A program made the position numbers and the translations under genes. The notes beneath the pieces are model-generated. The model saw only the letters and a program-made list of their open reading frames with translations. It ran no database searches and was not told the DNA's origin. A stretch of 64,000 nucleotides of DNA from Fremontodendron californicum (Eukaryota > Streptophyta > Magnoliopsida > Malvales > Malvaceae): positions 43,426,814 through 43,490,813 of the forward strand of contig JAULJL010000002.1 in assembly GCA_030761205.1 (NCBI GenBank), written 5' to 3'. Positions 1-10,398 of this stretch are shown here, one piece after another (within the stretch, counting starts at the first letter, position 1; every line of letters begins with the position of its first letter).

Positions 1-982
1 TCATTGAACTAATTTTTTTTTATTATTCAAGGCTCACGACATGTAAAAGACAATAAAGAAAAGAAACTTACTGTTTAGCATACCATAGACTTGAGAGGAT
101 CGATGTTGAGAAGAAAGGAAATCTTTGCACAGCTATAATTCCATGATTTCCTTAGTTTGTTTGTAGGAAGGAATTGAGACTCCGATTCGCTTGTGATGTT
201 GATCTTATTGTCTATGAGTAACTTAATACTTCTTTGAAAAATCCCTTATTATTCTAAAAATGAAATGGAAAATTAAGATTTAAAAAAGCTACATAAATTT
301 GTATACAATAATAAAAATAAATTGAAAAAGAAACTATAAATCTGAAAATCTAATCTTAATATAAATTTCAATCTAAAAAACTTTGCCTTTTATTTATAAT
401 TTTTTGGAAAAAAAAAAAAATCAAAATATGCCCTTAACCTGGTAAAAATGGCTTCGACTGGATCTTGCAAAAGCATCACCATCCTCCATCCGGCATCATC
501 CTTCTACCCGTTCCTCTCTTCTCGCCCTGATCCATCAACCCTTATTTTTTTCTTTCAATTTTTCAGATAAGAAAAAAGGAGAAAAAAAAATCCAAAGAAA
601 CTTCAGCCACAAAAAGAAGATAAAAGGAAAGCAGAGCATTTTCTTTAAATCAAAGTCCAACGACTGCCAAAACTTTTTCAAATAAACATTTTGAAGGAAA
701 GGACTGCATAAGGCTTTGGTTTGCAGATGACTGAAAAAGGTGAGAGATGCCAATTCGTGTTTATCCATTCTTGGATTAGAAGGGTTTATCTTGAAATTGT
801 CAAGAAACATACTCCACCATGGATTTCGAAGTGGGCATCCATTGAAGTGCTGATTACTACTTAAGAAAGTCAAAAATACTACTTAATTGAATTTTATATT
901 CAAAGCAATAATAAGAAAGCAACCAAAAAATGTTGAAGGAAAATTGCTTCTTTTATCATGTCTAAAATGATGATTTTGAAGT
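1..982. other. AT-rich intergenic DNA, no gene seen
   Basis: AT-rich sequence with A and T runs. The only longer open frame (minus strand, 535-873) is rich in Phe, Leu and Lys from poly-purine/poly-pyrimidine stretches and resembles no family I know, so I do not call it. Confidence 0.5.
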
Positions 983-1009
983 CTAACCCTAAACCCTAAA
1001 CCCTAAACC
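983..1009 (+). repeat. Short interstitial telomere-like repeat (CCCTAAA)3
   Basis: Three consecutive CCCTAAA units, the plant telomere repeat, lie in AT-rich DNA. They could be a small interstitial telomeric insertion or chance telo-box sequence. No telomere end and no adjoining gene was recognised here. Confidence 0.6.
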
Positions 1010-1114
1010 TTCCAACTCCTCGTAATCCATTGAAGTCTAAACTTTTCTCAATAAACCAATTTCCTAAGAATTATTTAAAAAAAAAAAAAAACCCATTATC
1101 AAAACTTAAGATCA

Positions 1115-1605
1115 GTCAAAAAATCAAAACTTTGAGCATTAGATGCCAACTAATGCAATGAAGATCCCAACCAAAAAAAGTCACAAGTTTCAGGCATCAT
1201 TTGACAGGATCAATAAAAAAAATCAAAACTTTGAGCATTAGATGCCAACAAACGCAATGAAGAGCAAATGAATCACAGCATACCTCGTTGAGATACTTTA
1301 AACACAATTATGACACATAAAAAATTAAAAATACACGAACACGACATAAATATACGAATTATCAAATCTAAAATAGCTTAAATTTTCTCACCAAATTCTT
1401 ACAAACTCTTCTATTTATCTCCAAAATATTTTTAATTTTTTTTTAATATTTAACAAAATGACACATAATAAGATTAAAAATACACGAACATGATATAAAT
1501 ACACGAATTATCAAATCTAAAATAACTTAAATTTTTTCATCAAATTCTCACAAATTCTTTCATTTATCTTCATCGCTTATTTTAATTTTTTTAATATTTA
1601 ATAAA
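1115..1605. repeat. Two local duplications in AT-rich DNA
   Basis: A segment beginning AATCAAAACTTTGAGCATT occurs near 1124 and again near 1220. Next to it, a unit starting TGACACATAA at 1311 is repeated at 1459, a period of 148 bp with point differences. The second unit carries ACACGAACACGA-type words like those in the Helitron-like element downstream, so it may be a decayed relative. No coding content was seen. Confidence 0.55.
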
Positions 1606-1889
1606 ATAACCTAAATTTTAAAAAATTAAAACTTAAATTTAAATTTAAAATAAAAAAGATTAAAACAAAAAAAAAAAAAAAAGAGACAAAGTGGAGAGGT
1701 CGGCACTCTGATTTGTCCTCATTTAATTTGTTTCAAATGAAAGGAAAAAAAAAAGCAAGAAAGGAAAATGAAACAGGCGACGTGGACAGCTTCTTTGATC
1801 AAGAAAAAAGCTAAAATTTATAGTAAGGATAGATATACCCTCCTTCTAGGGAGAATCTGTTAATAGTAGTGGGTCTTCTTTTCTTATTA

Positions 1890-3373
1890 TCTAACTATAT
1901 TATAATTTTGGCTACATACATCCTCCTGGAGCCGACACATGGCTCTTTTCTTTTTTTTTCTTTTTTTTTGGAATGAAAGAAAGGAGAGAAAGAGAAAGAA
2001 AGAGAAAGAAGAAAAGGAAGAAAGGAAAAGAAAGAAAAAAAATGATAAAAATTTGTGTGTTCGTGTCTGTGTTATTTTTCATGTGTTTAAAGTATTATAA
2101 ATTTATATAATTTTTACACGTTAATAATTCGTTTTATGTATATTTTGATACATTCGTGTATTTGTGCAGTGTTCATGTTATTTTTCATGTTGTGTTTAAT
2201 TATTTGTGTTCGTGTTGTGTCTCAATTCATTTCATATTTTGCATAGTTTGTTATTGTGATTCAATTTAGAAAAAAAATTGTGTGTTCGTATCATGTCTCA
2301 ATTCATGACATATTTTGCATAATTTGTTATAGTGATTCAATTTAGAGAAAATTTGTGTTCGTGACATTTTCGTGTTTTTTTGTGTTTAAAGTGTTACAAA
2401 TTTATATAAAATTTTACACGTTAATAATTCGTTTTATATAGATTTTGATACGTTCATGTATTCGTGTTGTGTTCATGTTGTTTTTCGTGTCGTGTTGTGT
2501 TTTAATTATTTTCTCATGTGTGTCGTATCTCAATTCATCCCATATTTTGCATAATTTGTCATAGTGATTCGATTTTAACTCTAAATTCATTTACTTACTA
2601 TATTAAAACATAAAAAGTTATTTAATATAATTCAACTTATATTTGTTTATAAAATTTTATAAATATTAAAAAAATCACCCAGTGGATAAAAATTTGTGTT
2701 CGTGTTTTTAAAATATTATAAATTTATATAAATTTTTATACGTCAATAATTCGTTTTATGTTTATTTTTGATACATTCGTGTATTTGTGTAGTTTTCATG
2801 TTATTTTTTGTGTTGTGTTTTAATTATCTTTCTTATGTTGTGTTCGTGTCGTGTCTCAATTCATTTCATATTTTGATAGTTTGTCATTCTGGTTCAATTT
2901 AGAAATCGTGTCGTATCTCAATTCATGATATATTTTACCTAATTTATTATAGTGATTCAATTCAGAGAAAAATTTGTGTGTTTATAATATATTTGTATTT
3001 GTGTTATTTTTTGTTATTTTAAAGTATTATAAATTTATATAAATTTTACACGTTAATAATTCGTTTTGTATAGATTTTGACACGTTCGTATATTCGTGTC
3101 GTGTTCATGTTATTTTTCATGTCATGTTTTTAATTATTTTCTCATGTTATGTTTGTTTCGTATCTCAATTCATCCCATATTTTGCATAATTTGTCATCGT
3201 GATTCAATTTTAACTCTAAATTTATTTACTTACGATATAAAAACATAAAAAATTATTTAAATAAATAATAATAATTTAATATGATTCAACTTATATTTAT
3301 TTATTGTTAATTTAATTAAAAAATTATAAATATTAAAAAAAAAATCCCCAACGAAGCGGGGGAAATTTTCTAG
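1890..3373 (+). mobile_element. Non-autonomous Helitron-like element, copy 1
   Basis: The 3' end has Helitron form: a GC hairpin with arms CCCC and GGGG (3346-3362), an 8-bp spacer, then CTAG (3370-3373) followed by T. The proposed 5' end is A|TCTAACTATA at 1889/1890, where similarity to the copy at 27.8-30.4 kb begins. The interior has a purine-rich block (about 1975-2045) and several tandem units with words such as TTCGTGT, TTTATATAAATTTTTACACG and AATAATTCGTTTTAT. No transposase or Rep/helicase frame is present, so it would need an autonomous partner. The 3' end is convincing; the 5' end is inferred from two copies only. Confidence 0.65.
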
Positions 3374-3576
3374 TTATTTATTTTGGTATTGAGGGGGCAG
3401 AAGAAAAACATGCAAATAAACTAATCTCAGCATCTGATGTAGGGAGCACAAACAGATAAGAAAAAAGAGAAATAAATCGACCGACCCACAGATTAAATTG
3501 AAGATATAATTCAAGGATTAATTAAGAAAAAAAAGAAAATGAAAAAGATAAATGAGCAGTGAGTGAAAGAAAATAC

Positions 3577-3710
3577 CAATAGGAGTGATGGGTGGGTGCA
3601 TGAGGAATAGAAATTCCACGGCATGATTTGATTGGATAGATAAAGATTGATGGTATCTTAGCAGCAGCAACAACAACTTTCTTTGATGCTGAAATCTTCT
3701 CACTCTCCAC
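3577..3710 (-). pseudogene. Exon 1 fragment of a MOSC-domain (mARC/MOCO sulfurase C-terminal-like) protein
   Basis: Read on the minus strand, the segment gives KIPSIFIYPIKSCRGISI. This matches the start of the MOSC N-terminal beta-barrel domain in plant molybdenum-cofactor-binding proteins of the Arabidopsis At1g30910/At5g44720 type (from memory). The next expected residues (ITPIG) lie in another frame, shifted by what looks like a 4-bp CACC duplication near 3593-3600. A GT donor follows at 3576-3575. The apparent first codon is GTG rather than ATG. No later exon was found; the Helitron-like element ends only about 200 bp further along. This is a dead remnant, or less likely a sequencing error in exon 1. 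Confidence 0.5.
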
Positions 3711-4012
3711 AATTCAGACAAAGATAATCTTCAGTTCCCAAGCAAAGGCTCTGTCTGTTTTCTTCTACTTTCTTTTGTTCAAGCGTACTTTTAGACCAGA
3801 CTCGGACTCCCCATTCACCACCAAAGACAAAGAGTCAAAAGCACTCATGATTTCATTTTCATTAAGCCTGCCATACTGTTTTCGATTCTGCCCTTTCCCA
3901 TTTGGTTTGGTCCTTGGATTAGAAGACCCTCCCCGCCTTTTCAAGTTTCAACCGGATATCCATACATAATTATATCAACCATCCATTTAAATATAGAAAT
4001 CCTGTCAATCAA

Positions 4013-6418
4013 GTGTCAACAACAACGGTAATAACTACCAAATGTCCTCTCACATTCACAGTCACCGCCATTTCCTCTCTTTATCTGCTGCTACTGCTCC
4101 TTCAAATCCAATCCAATCCAATCTCTTCCCTCCATACCCACCAACCCATCCCCACTAAAACCCGCTCCTTCTCTCAGGGCTCATGGACCGAACCTCTCAG
4201 ATCCAATACCCGATCCAACCAATTCCACCAAGCCATTTTAACCTATGTCAACATGACTTCTTCAGATATCCCACCCGATCACTTCGCTTTCCCCGTTGTC
4301 CTCAAGGCCGTCACTTGGCCTTGGGACAGTAGATTCATGCTCACGTTCTCAAATTTGGCTACGGGACGTACTTCGTCACCATGGCCAATACCCTGGTCAA
4401 TGTCTACGACAAATGCGGGGACATTTGGGATGTGTACAAGGTGTTTGACAAAATTTCTCACTCCCAAAGAGATACCGTTTCTTGGAACTCCATTTCTGCA
4501 TTCTGTCGGTTTGAGGACTGGGAGACTACATTAGAGGACCTTTTAGGTTAATGCTACTGGATAATCTAGAGCCTAGCTCATTTACATTGGTGAGCATCGC
4601 TTGCGCATGCTTGTTCAAATTTACACAGGCGTGATGGCATACGCCTGGGAAAGCAGCTTCATGGATACAGTTTGAGAATGGGCGATATCAAGACCTTTAC
4701 TAATAATGCATTGATGGCTACATATCCAAACTAGGACATCTCAACGATGTTAAGGTGTTATTTGAGTTGTTTGAGGAGCGTGATTTAGTTTCCTGGAACA
4801 TCATGTTGAGCTCCTTATCCAAAATGATATGTTTTTTTAAGCATTACTGTTATTGCACCGCATGGTTCATGAAGGTCTCAAGTCTGATGGTGTCACTATT
4901 GCAAGCGTGCTGCATGCTTGCTCACACTTGGAACTGTTGGAAATTGGGAAACAACTTCATGCGTATGCCTTGAGACATGATATTTTGATCGAAAATTCTT
5001 TTGTTGCTAGTGCTTTGGTTGACATGTATTGCCATTGCAGAAAGGTTCAAAGTGGTCGTCGAGTTTTTGATTGTGTTAGAGATAGGAAACCTGGTATTTG
5101 GAATGCTATGATCACTAGATATGCACAAAATGAGCATGATGAGGACGCCTTGATGCTCCTCATTGAAATGGAAGCAGTTGTTGGGCTCTGTCCCAATGTC
5201 ACCACAATGGCCAGCATTGTGCCCGCATGGGAGCGCAGTGAAGCATTTGCTAACAAACTAGGAATTCATGCATATGTACTGAAGAGAGGTTTGGGGACTG
5301 ACCACTATGTGCAAAATGCACTTATGGATATGTACTCTAGAATGGGAAAGATACAAATTTCAAAAACTATATTTGACAACATGGAAGTTAGAGATATTGT
5401 GTCTTGGAATACAATGATAACTGGTTGTGTTATTTGTGGGCATCATGATAATGCACTTCTTCTGGTACTTGAGATGCAAAGAGTTGAAAAACAGAAGAAT
5501 GAGGATTATTATGAGGATGAGAAAAGAATTCCTCTTAAACCTAATTCTATAATCCTTATAACAGTCCTACCTGGTTGTGCCACCTTGTCTGCATTGGCAA
5601 AGGGAAAAGGGATCCATGCATATGCCATAAGAAACATGTTGGCATCAAATGTTGGGATCAGAAGTGCATTGGTAGACATGTATGCAAGCTGCTTGAACAT
5701 ATCTAGAAAAGTGATATCATGCCCATCCGAAATGTAATTACCTGGAAAGTCATTATTATGGCTTATGTATGCATGGCAAGGGAGCAGAAGCCCTAGAGTT
5801 GTTCAAATGTATGGTGGCAGAAGTATCTAAGATTAAGGAAGTCAAGCCTAATGAAGTTACTTTTATTGCTATGTTTGCAGCATGTAGTCACTCAGGGATG
5901 GTAAGTGAAGGCCTAAACTTGTTTTATAGGATGAAGGATGAGGATGGGATCGAACCTACACCAGATCACTATGCTTGGATTGTGGATTTGCTTGGTTGAG
6001 CCGGTCAAGTCAAGGAAGCATATCAATTGATCAATGCCATGCCGTCTGAATTGGACAAGGCTGGTGCTTGGAGTAGTTTGCTTGGTTCTTGTCAAATCCA
6101 CCAAAATGTTGAAATCGGGGAAATTGCAGCAAGGAATCTCTTCCACCTAGAATCTGATGTGGCAAGCCACTATGTTTTACTCTCCAATAGATACTCACCA
6201 GCTCTACTATGGACAAGGCAATGGATGTTCAAAAGGGTGTAGCTGAATTGACTTCGTTGATGAGGTTCATAAGTTTATAACTGGTGATGCATCACACCCA
6301 CAAAGTGGACAACTACATAGATTCCTTGAAACCCTCTCAGAAAAGATGAGAAAGGAAGGGTATGTGCGTGCCTGATACTTATTGTAATGACTACCATGTG
6401 GTTGAAGAAAAATAATGT
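4013..6418 (+). pseudogene. OTP84: PPR-DYW editing-factor pseudogene, OTP84-like
   Basis: Conceptual translation across several frames gives a long run of PLS-class pentatricopeptide repeats. Recognisable pieces are HAHVLKFGYGTYFVTMANTL (about 4336), RDLVSWNIMLSSLSK (4780), the long open stretch 4853-5737, KNEVTF-type text as VKPNEVTFIAMFAACSHSGM (5840) and EVHKFITGDASHPQS (6263-6307). The order and wording match Arabidopsis OTP84 (At3g57430), a chloroplast C-to-U RNA editing factor, as I remember it. Lesions: no ATG at the expected start (GTG at 4013), frameshifts near 4320, 4540, 4640, 4830, 5690 and 5765, a TGA at 5997 and further breaks after 6240. Similarity stops at about 6415, at GYV-DTYCNDYHVVEE, so the DYW deaminase domain is missing. 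It is intronless like its family and non-functional as read. Confidence 0.85.
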
Positions 6419-7045
6419 ATAATCTCCATTAAAAAAATAATGTATAATCCTAATTCAGACCAGAACTAACATAAAAAACTAATTGCCTTTTAATCATAAT
6501 ATTCTACTTAGTCAAAATCCTTTTGGCAATCAATATTACAAATTGTTCCCAACTATTTACTGTGATGGACCAATTAATTAGGAAGATAGATAAATGAAAT
6601 TATATTTATATTTATATTTATATATATCCAATTAATCAGCTTCCTATATGATCTACTGCTACTTTATTCAACTATCCATCCATCCAAGCATTAAGTATGA
6701 AGAGATCAGAGAGAACGCAAGAAGAAAAGAAACTGAAAACTAAAAAAAAAAATGGTCTCCTTATCTTTTGGATACATTGACATGATATTTTCTGCATCCT
6801 CATAAAAATGTTCAAATACTGATCATTCTCATTCTCTTTTTTATTTTATTTTTATGATTAATCTTACTGGCTTTTCAACATCAGCCTGGATGATCATGAA
6901 CTTTTCTATCAACAATTTCTGGTGCAATCTGCACCTGCATGCATATGTAAAGATAAGAGTGATTTCCACTCACTCTGTAGTCTGTCTACTTAAAACCTAA
7001 ATGCATGACAAAAAAGCATGTTATGTCAGAATCACATACCTGGTA
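6419..7045. other. AT-rich intergenic DNA, nothing recognised
   Basis: AT-rich spacer with a TATATTTATATTTATA stretch near 6600. No open frame or element end was recognised. Confidence 0.5.
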
Positions 7046-7440
7046 CTAGCTAGTTTGTCCAATTCCCAATATGGTGATCCAACAAATCCAACACCTTGTT
7101 GAGACCTCCAACATATCCAATACAAGGCAAAAGCTCATCCAACAAACTCCTAACAACCTTTTTTCTGAGACCTTCCCCTCCCCTGGCAAAAGATGGACCC
7201 TCAACATATCCCTCAAAACCCTCAAGCCCTCAAGTACCAAGCCACTGGCACACAACCCACCAACAAAAATCTCATAGGCAGCCTTGTCTACCATAGAATT
7301 ACAAGGAGAGGCAGGCCTCAGCGTCCAGCTGAAAGCATCTTTAGGCCTACCCTTTTTGAGAAAAGAAGAAATGAGCATGGTGGAGATGTGGGTGAGGCAT
7401 GTGGGTCAAGTTTCAAGTCAGGGTGGAGAGTGAAGGAGTG
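7046..7440 (-). pseudogene. C-terminal fragment of a P-class PPR protein
   Basis: On the minus strand an open stretch from 7378 reads DKAAYEIFVGGLCASGLVLE and then RVLRDMLRVHLLPGEG, typical PPR helix-turn-helix text (AYEIFVGGLC, G-L-VLEGLRVLRDML). After PGEG the frame must shift by one base to continue as LRKKVVRSLLDELLPCIGYV and on to a TAG near 7046. Upstream of 7378 possible continuation (HPDLKLDPHASP) lies in yet another frame. At least two frameshifts and no N-terminal half make it a pseudogene fragment. I cannot assign the orthologue. It is unrelated in frame and class to the PPR-DYW pseudogene upstream. Confidence 0.6.
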
Positions 7441-9426
7441 GATGAGAATGGAAAGAGAGAGGGATTTGCGATTGGGGGAGGGTTAGCTGCATGGCGATTG
7501 TTAGGTGGTTAGAGAGGCAGAGACGTGGAATTAGGAGGTTGATTTTGCAGACTTCATCTTGGAACTTTGTTGTTGGATTTTGTGGTTAGAGGTATAGTTG
7601 AAAAGGAAGATGAAAATATGGGTTTTGAAGCTGTTGTTGAGACGAGGAAGAGGGACTCAAAGTGTTGCAACTTCAGAGTCTTCATATTTCTTATTGATCA
7701 AAGCATGAAACTCTACACATCCATCCCTTCTTAATATTATTATATTAATAAAAATATTTATTTCTTAATTATAAAAATATTAATATAAACATATTTTAAT
7801 ATTATAATTTTCAATATTTTATTTAAATATTGTTAAACACACATATCTATATTTTAATATTATATTATTATTTTAATAATAAATAATAAATTATTAATAT
7901 AATGAATATTATTAATTATTTTAATATTTCATATAACAATATTATTATTTTAATAATAAATTGTAATATTATCAATATTTTAAATAGTATTTTTAATATT
8001 TTATTGAAAAATGTTTTATATTTCTATTTCAATAATAAAAATATATAAATTATACTTTATAAAGATTTAATAATAAATGTTTTTTAGTAAAAAAATATTA
8101 TTATTTTTAATAGTATAAATAGTAATATAAATAATATTTTAATAATTATTAGAATACTTTAAATATTTTAAAATATTAATATAATTAATATTTTAACAAT
8201 ATATAATAATATTTTAAGTATTTAATATTAATATAATATTTTAGTGTTAAATATTATTATTTGAAATATTAATATTTAATTTTTTAATTTTTTAATTAAT
8301 AGTTTTCTATATTTTAATAATTAATAATTTAATATTTTATGTCATATTACTATTTGAAAAAAGTAAAAATAATATTTTAATATTAATTATATTAATAGAA
8401 ATAATATTTTATTATTTATGTCAATATTACTATTTGAAAAACTAAAAATAATATTTTAATAATAATTATATTAATCTAGATAATATTTTAATAATAATTA
8501 TATTAATAAAATAATATTTTAATAATTATTATAATATTTTAAATATTAATATATCAATGTTTTAATAATAAATAGTATTGTTTTAAGTATTTGATATTAA
8601 TATAATATTTTAATATTAAATATTATTATTAAAATATTACTATTATAAAAAATTAATATTTTAATATTAAATATTATTATTAGAAATATTAATATTTTAA
8701 TAATAAATAAAATTTAATATTTATATCAATATTATTATTTAAAAAGAGTAGATTTTTCAAAAAAATAATCAAACAAAAAAAAATATTTTTCATTAAATCA
8801 TCCAAACATCATAAAAATTTTACTTTTCTAAAAAAAACTTTTCTGAAATCCAAATCTAATTTCCTAAAATGCACTAAATTTATAAATAACCACAACCTAT
8901 TCTCATTAATCAAGATTTTACATTACAAACCGCACCTTTTCTAACATAATTTTTGGTAGTTGTTTAACTCAGATAATCTGAAGAATAGACAGTTCAAGTT
9001 TTAGCAAACAATTAATGGATTACTATATTGTTTTGAAAAGAAAAACAATTAAATGATTATTATTATGTTATACATCGCCGAGCTAGTGCAGAATACAAGA
9101 TAATGATTCAAAATTAAATCTTCAGGCTTCAGCCATTGCAACATAATTTCATATTTATGAAACACTGCAGGCAGCTCAAAAAAGCAGTGCAATTTCTTTT
9201 AATTATTACAACAGGAGCACTTGCACTAGCAACTAGCCACTAGCCACCCACAAGGCATCGAAGCTTATATTCATTCAACAAGAAAAAACGCAAAAGAAGA
9301 AAAGTAAGTTCAACAGGCTTGAAAACAAACAAACAGTCCAAAACCATCCATCCACAATCCGAACCAGTTTTATGACCACAGTTTCTTGGTGCATGAATGT
9401 CTTATCTGATGATAGGGGGGGAAGCA
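7441..9426. other. Intergenic DNA with an extreme AT tract at 7730-8760
   Basis: From about 7730 to 8760 the sequence is almost wholly A and T, made of reshuffled ATATTTTAATAATAAAT-type words, with very few G or C bases. Segments such as AATAATTATATTAAT recur. No frame of note. The part after 8760 is ordinary AT-rich DNA, and its right end (about 9100-9426) would be the 3' UTR side of the minus-strand gene that ends at 9427. Confidence 0.6.
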
Positions 9427-10398
9427 TTAATAATCATCTTCTTCTGCAGTTTAAAGAGAGAGAGAGAGAGGGAGGAAATTTATGTCAAAACAATCCTGTG
9501 CAAGCAGATAAGATATGTATCTTTAATCTTTAAATTTGGTGGAGCAAGGTCTTTAGTCTTTACTATTATTGCTGCATGCAATTGATCAGCTAACAGAAAG
9601 TTATTAAGAAATTAGAATATCCAATTCCAGAGTTTGTAATTTCAAAAGAGGGTCAGTTTGGGATGAAGTAACAGTAATTGCTGCAACAGAGCAATTTGAA
9701 GAACTCCTTAATTTGGGGAATTGTAATAAATTTGCATGCAGTAGTGAAATTATGATTATACAGAAATATATATAAAAAAAAATTAAGTTTGAGAAATAAG
9801 GATATTACATTACAAGCAAAGGCAAAATTGCATAAGCGGGAGCATGGAGCAGGATAAAGTAAGGACAGTATAGTATAGTATAGTATAGATGAGAGCTGAT
9901 AAAATTGATTGCAGATCATAATATATATATATATATATTTGTTTTGATCTGATTTGATAAAGTGATAAAGATGATGGCTTAGTTTTAAAAGATTATGGGT
10001 GAGATAGAAAAAGAGACACTCATGGTACTAAAAGCAAAGTCATGAAATGAATGAAAGAAAGAAAGAAAGAAAGAAAAGAGAATACCGACCGAAGTAGCGG
10101 CGCTCGTTCGCCGCCTTGGCCTTTTCGAGCATTTTGTCGAGGTCCTCTTGGAGCTGAGCGTCCCATTTCACCAGCTGATTCACGAACACTGCTCCCAGAC
10201 CAATCCCCAACACGTGCTCCCACGGATCTGCATTTCAATTTCAGTATCTAGGGTTTCAAATTTGGAATAATTTGAAATAAATAAGTAAATAGAGAAAGAA
10301 ATCGCACGTCGCATGTAAGGGAGTTTGCGGAGGGCGTTGGAGTACATCTGGGTGCCTAGCCCCAGCAGTGCTCCGATCACCGTTGCGCTCACTGCCAT
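9427..10398 (-). CDS. 81-aa membrane protein, probable mitochondrial complex I subunit (At4g20150-like)
   Basis: A three-exon gene: exon 1 10398-10308, exon 2 10227-10090, exon 3 9443-9427, all with GT-AG introns and matching phases (91+138+17 = 246 nt, 81 codons plus TAA). The protein begins MAVSATVIGALLGLGTQMYS, continues NALRKLPYMRHPWEHVLGIG and then LGAVFVNQLVKWDAQLQEDL, and ends KAKAANERRYFEEDDY. It has a hydrophobic N-terminal segment, a second hydrophobic stretch around residues 36-48 and a charged amphipathic helix at the C terminus. It matches, from memory, the ~81-residue plant family of Arabidopsis At4g20150, found in mitochondrial complex I and compared with NDUFC2. Exon 3 encodes only the last five residues. 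Alternative: an uncharacterised mitochondrial inner-membrane protein. Intactness and exon structure are seen directly; the complex I role is inferred from family resemblance. Confidence 0.8.

Noticed and set aside
535..873. 112-codon minus-strand open frame
   Set aside because: Phe/Leu/Lys-rich text from homopurine tracts; no recognisable family.
10020..10238. 72-codon minus-strand frame rich in Arg/Gly
   Set aside because: Wrong frame of exon 2 of the 81-aa gene plus intron.
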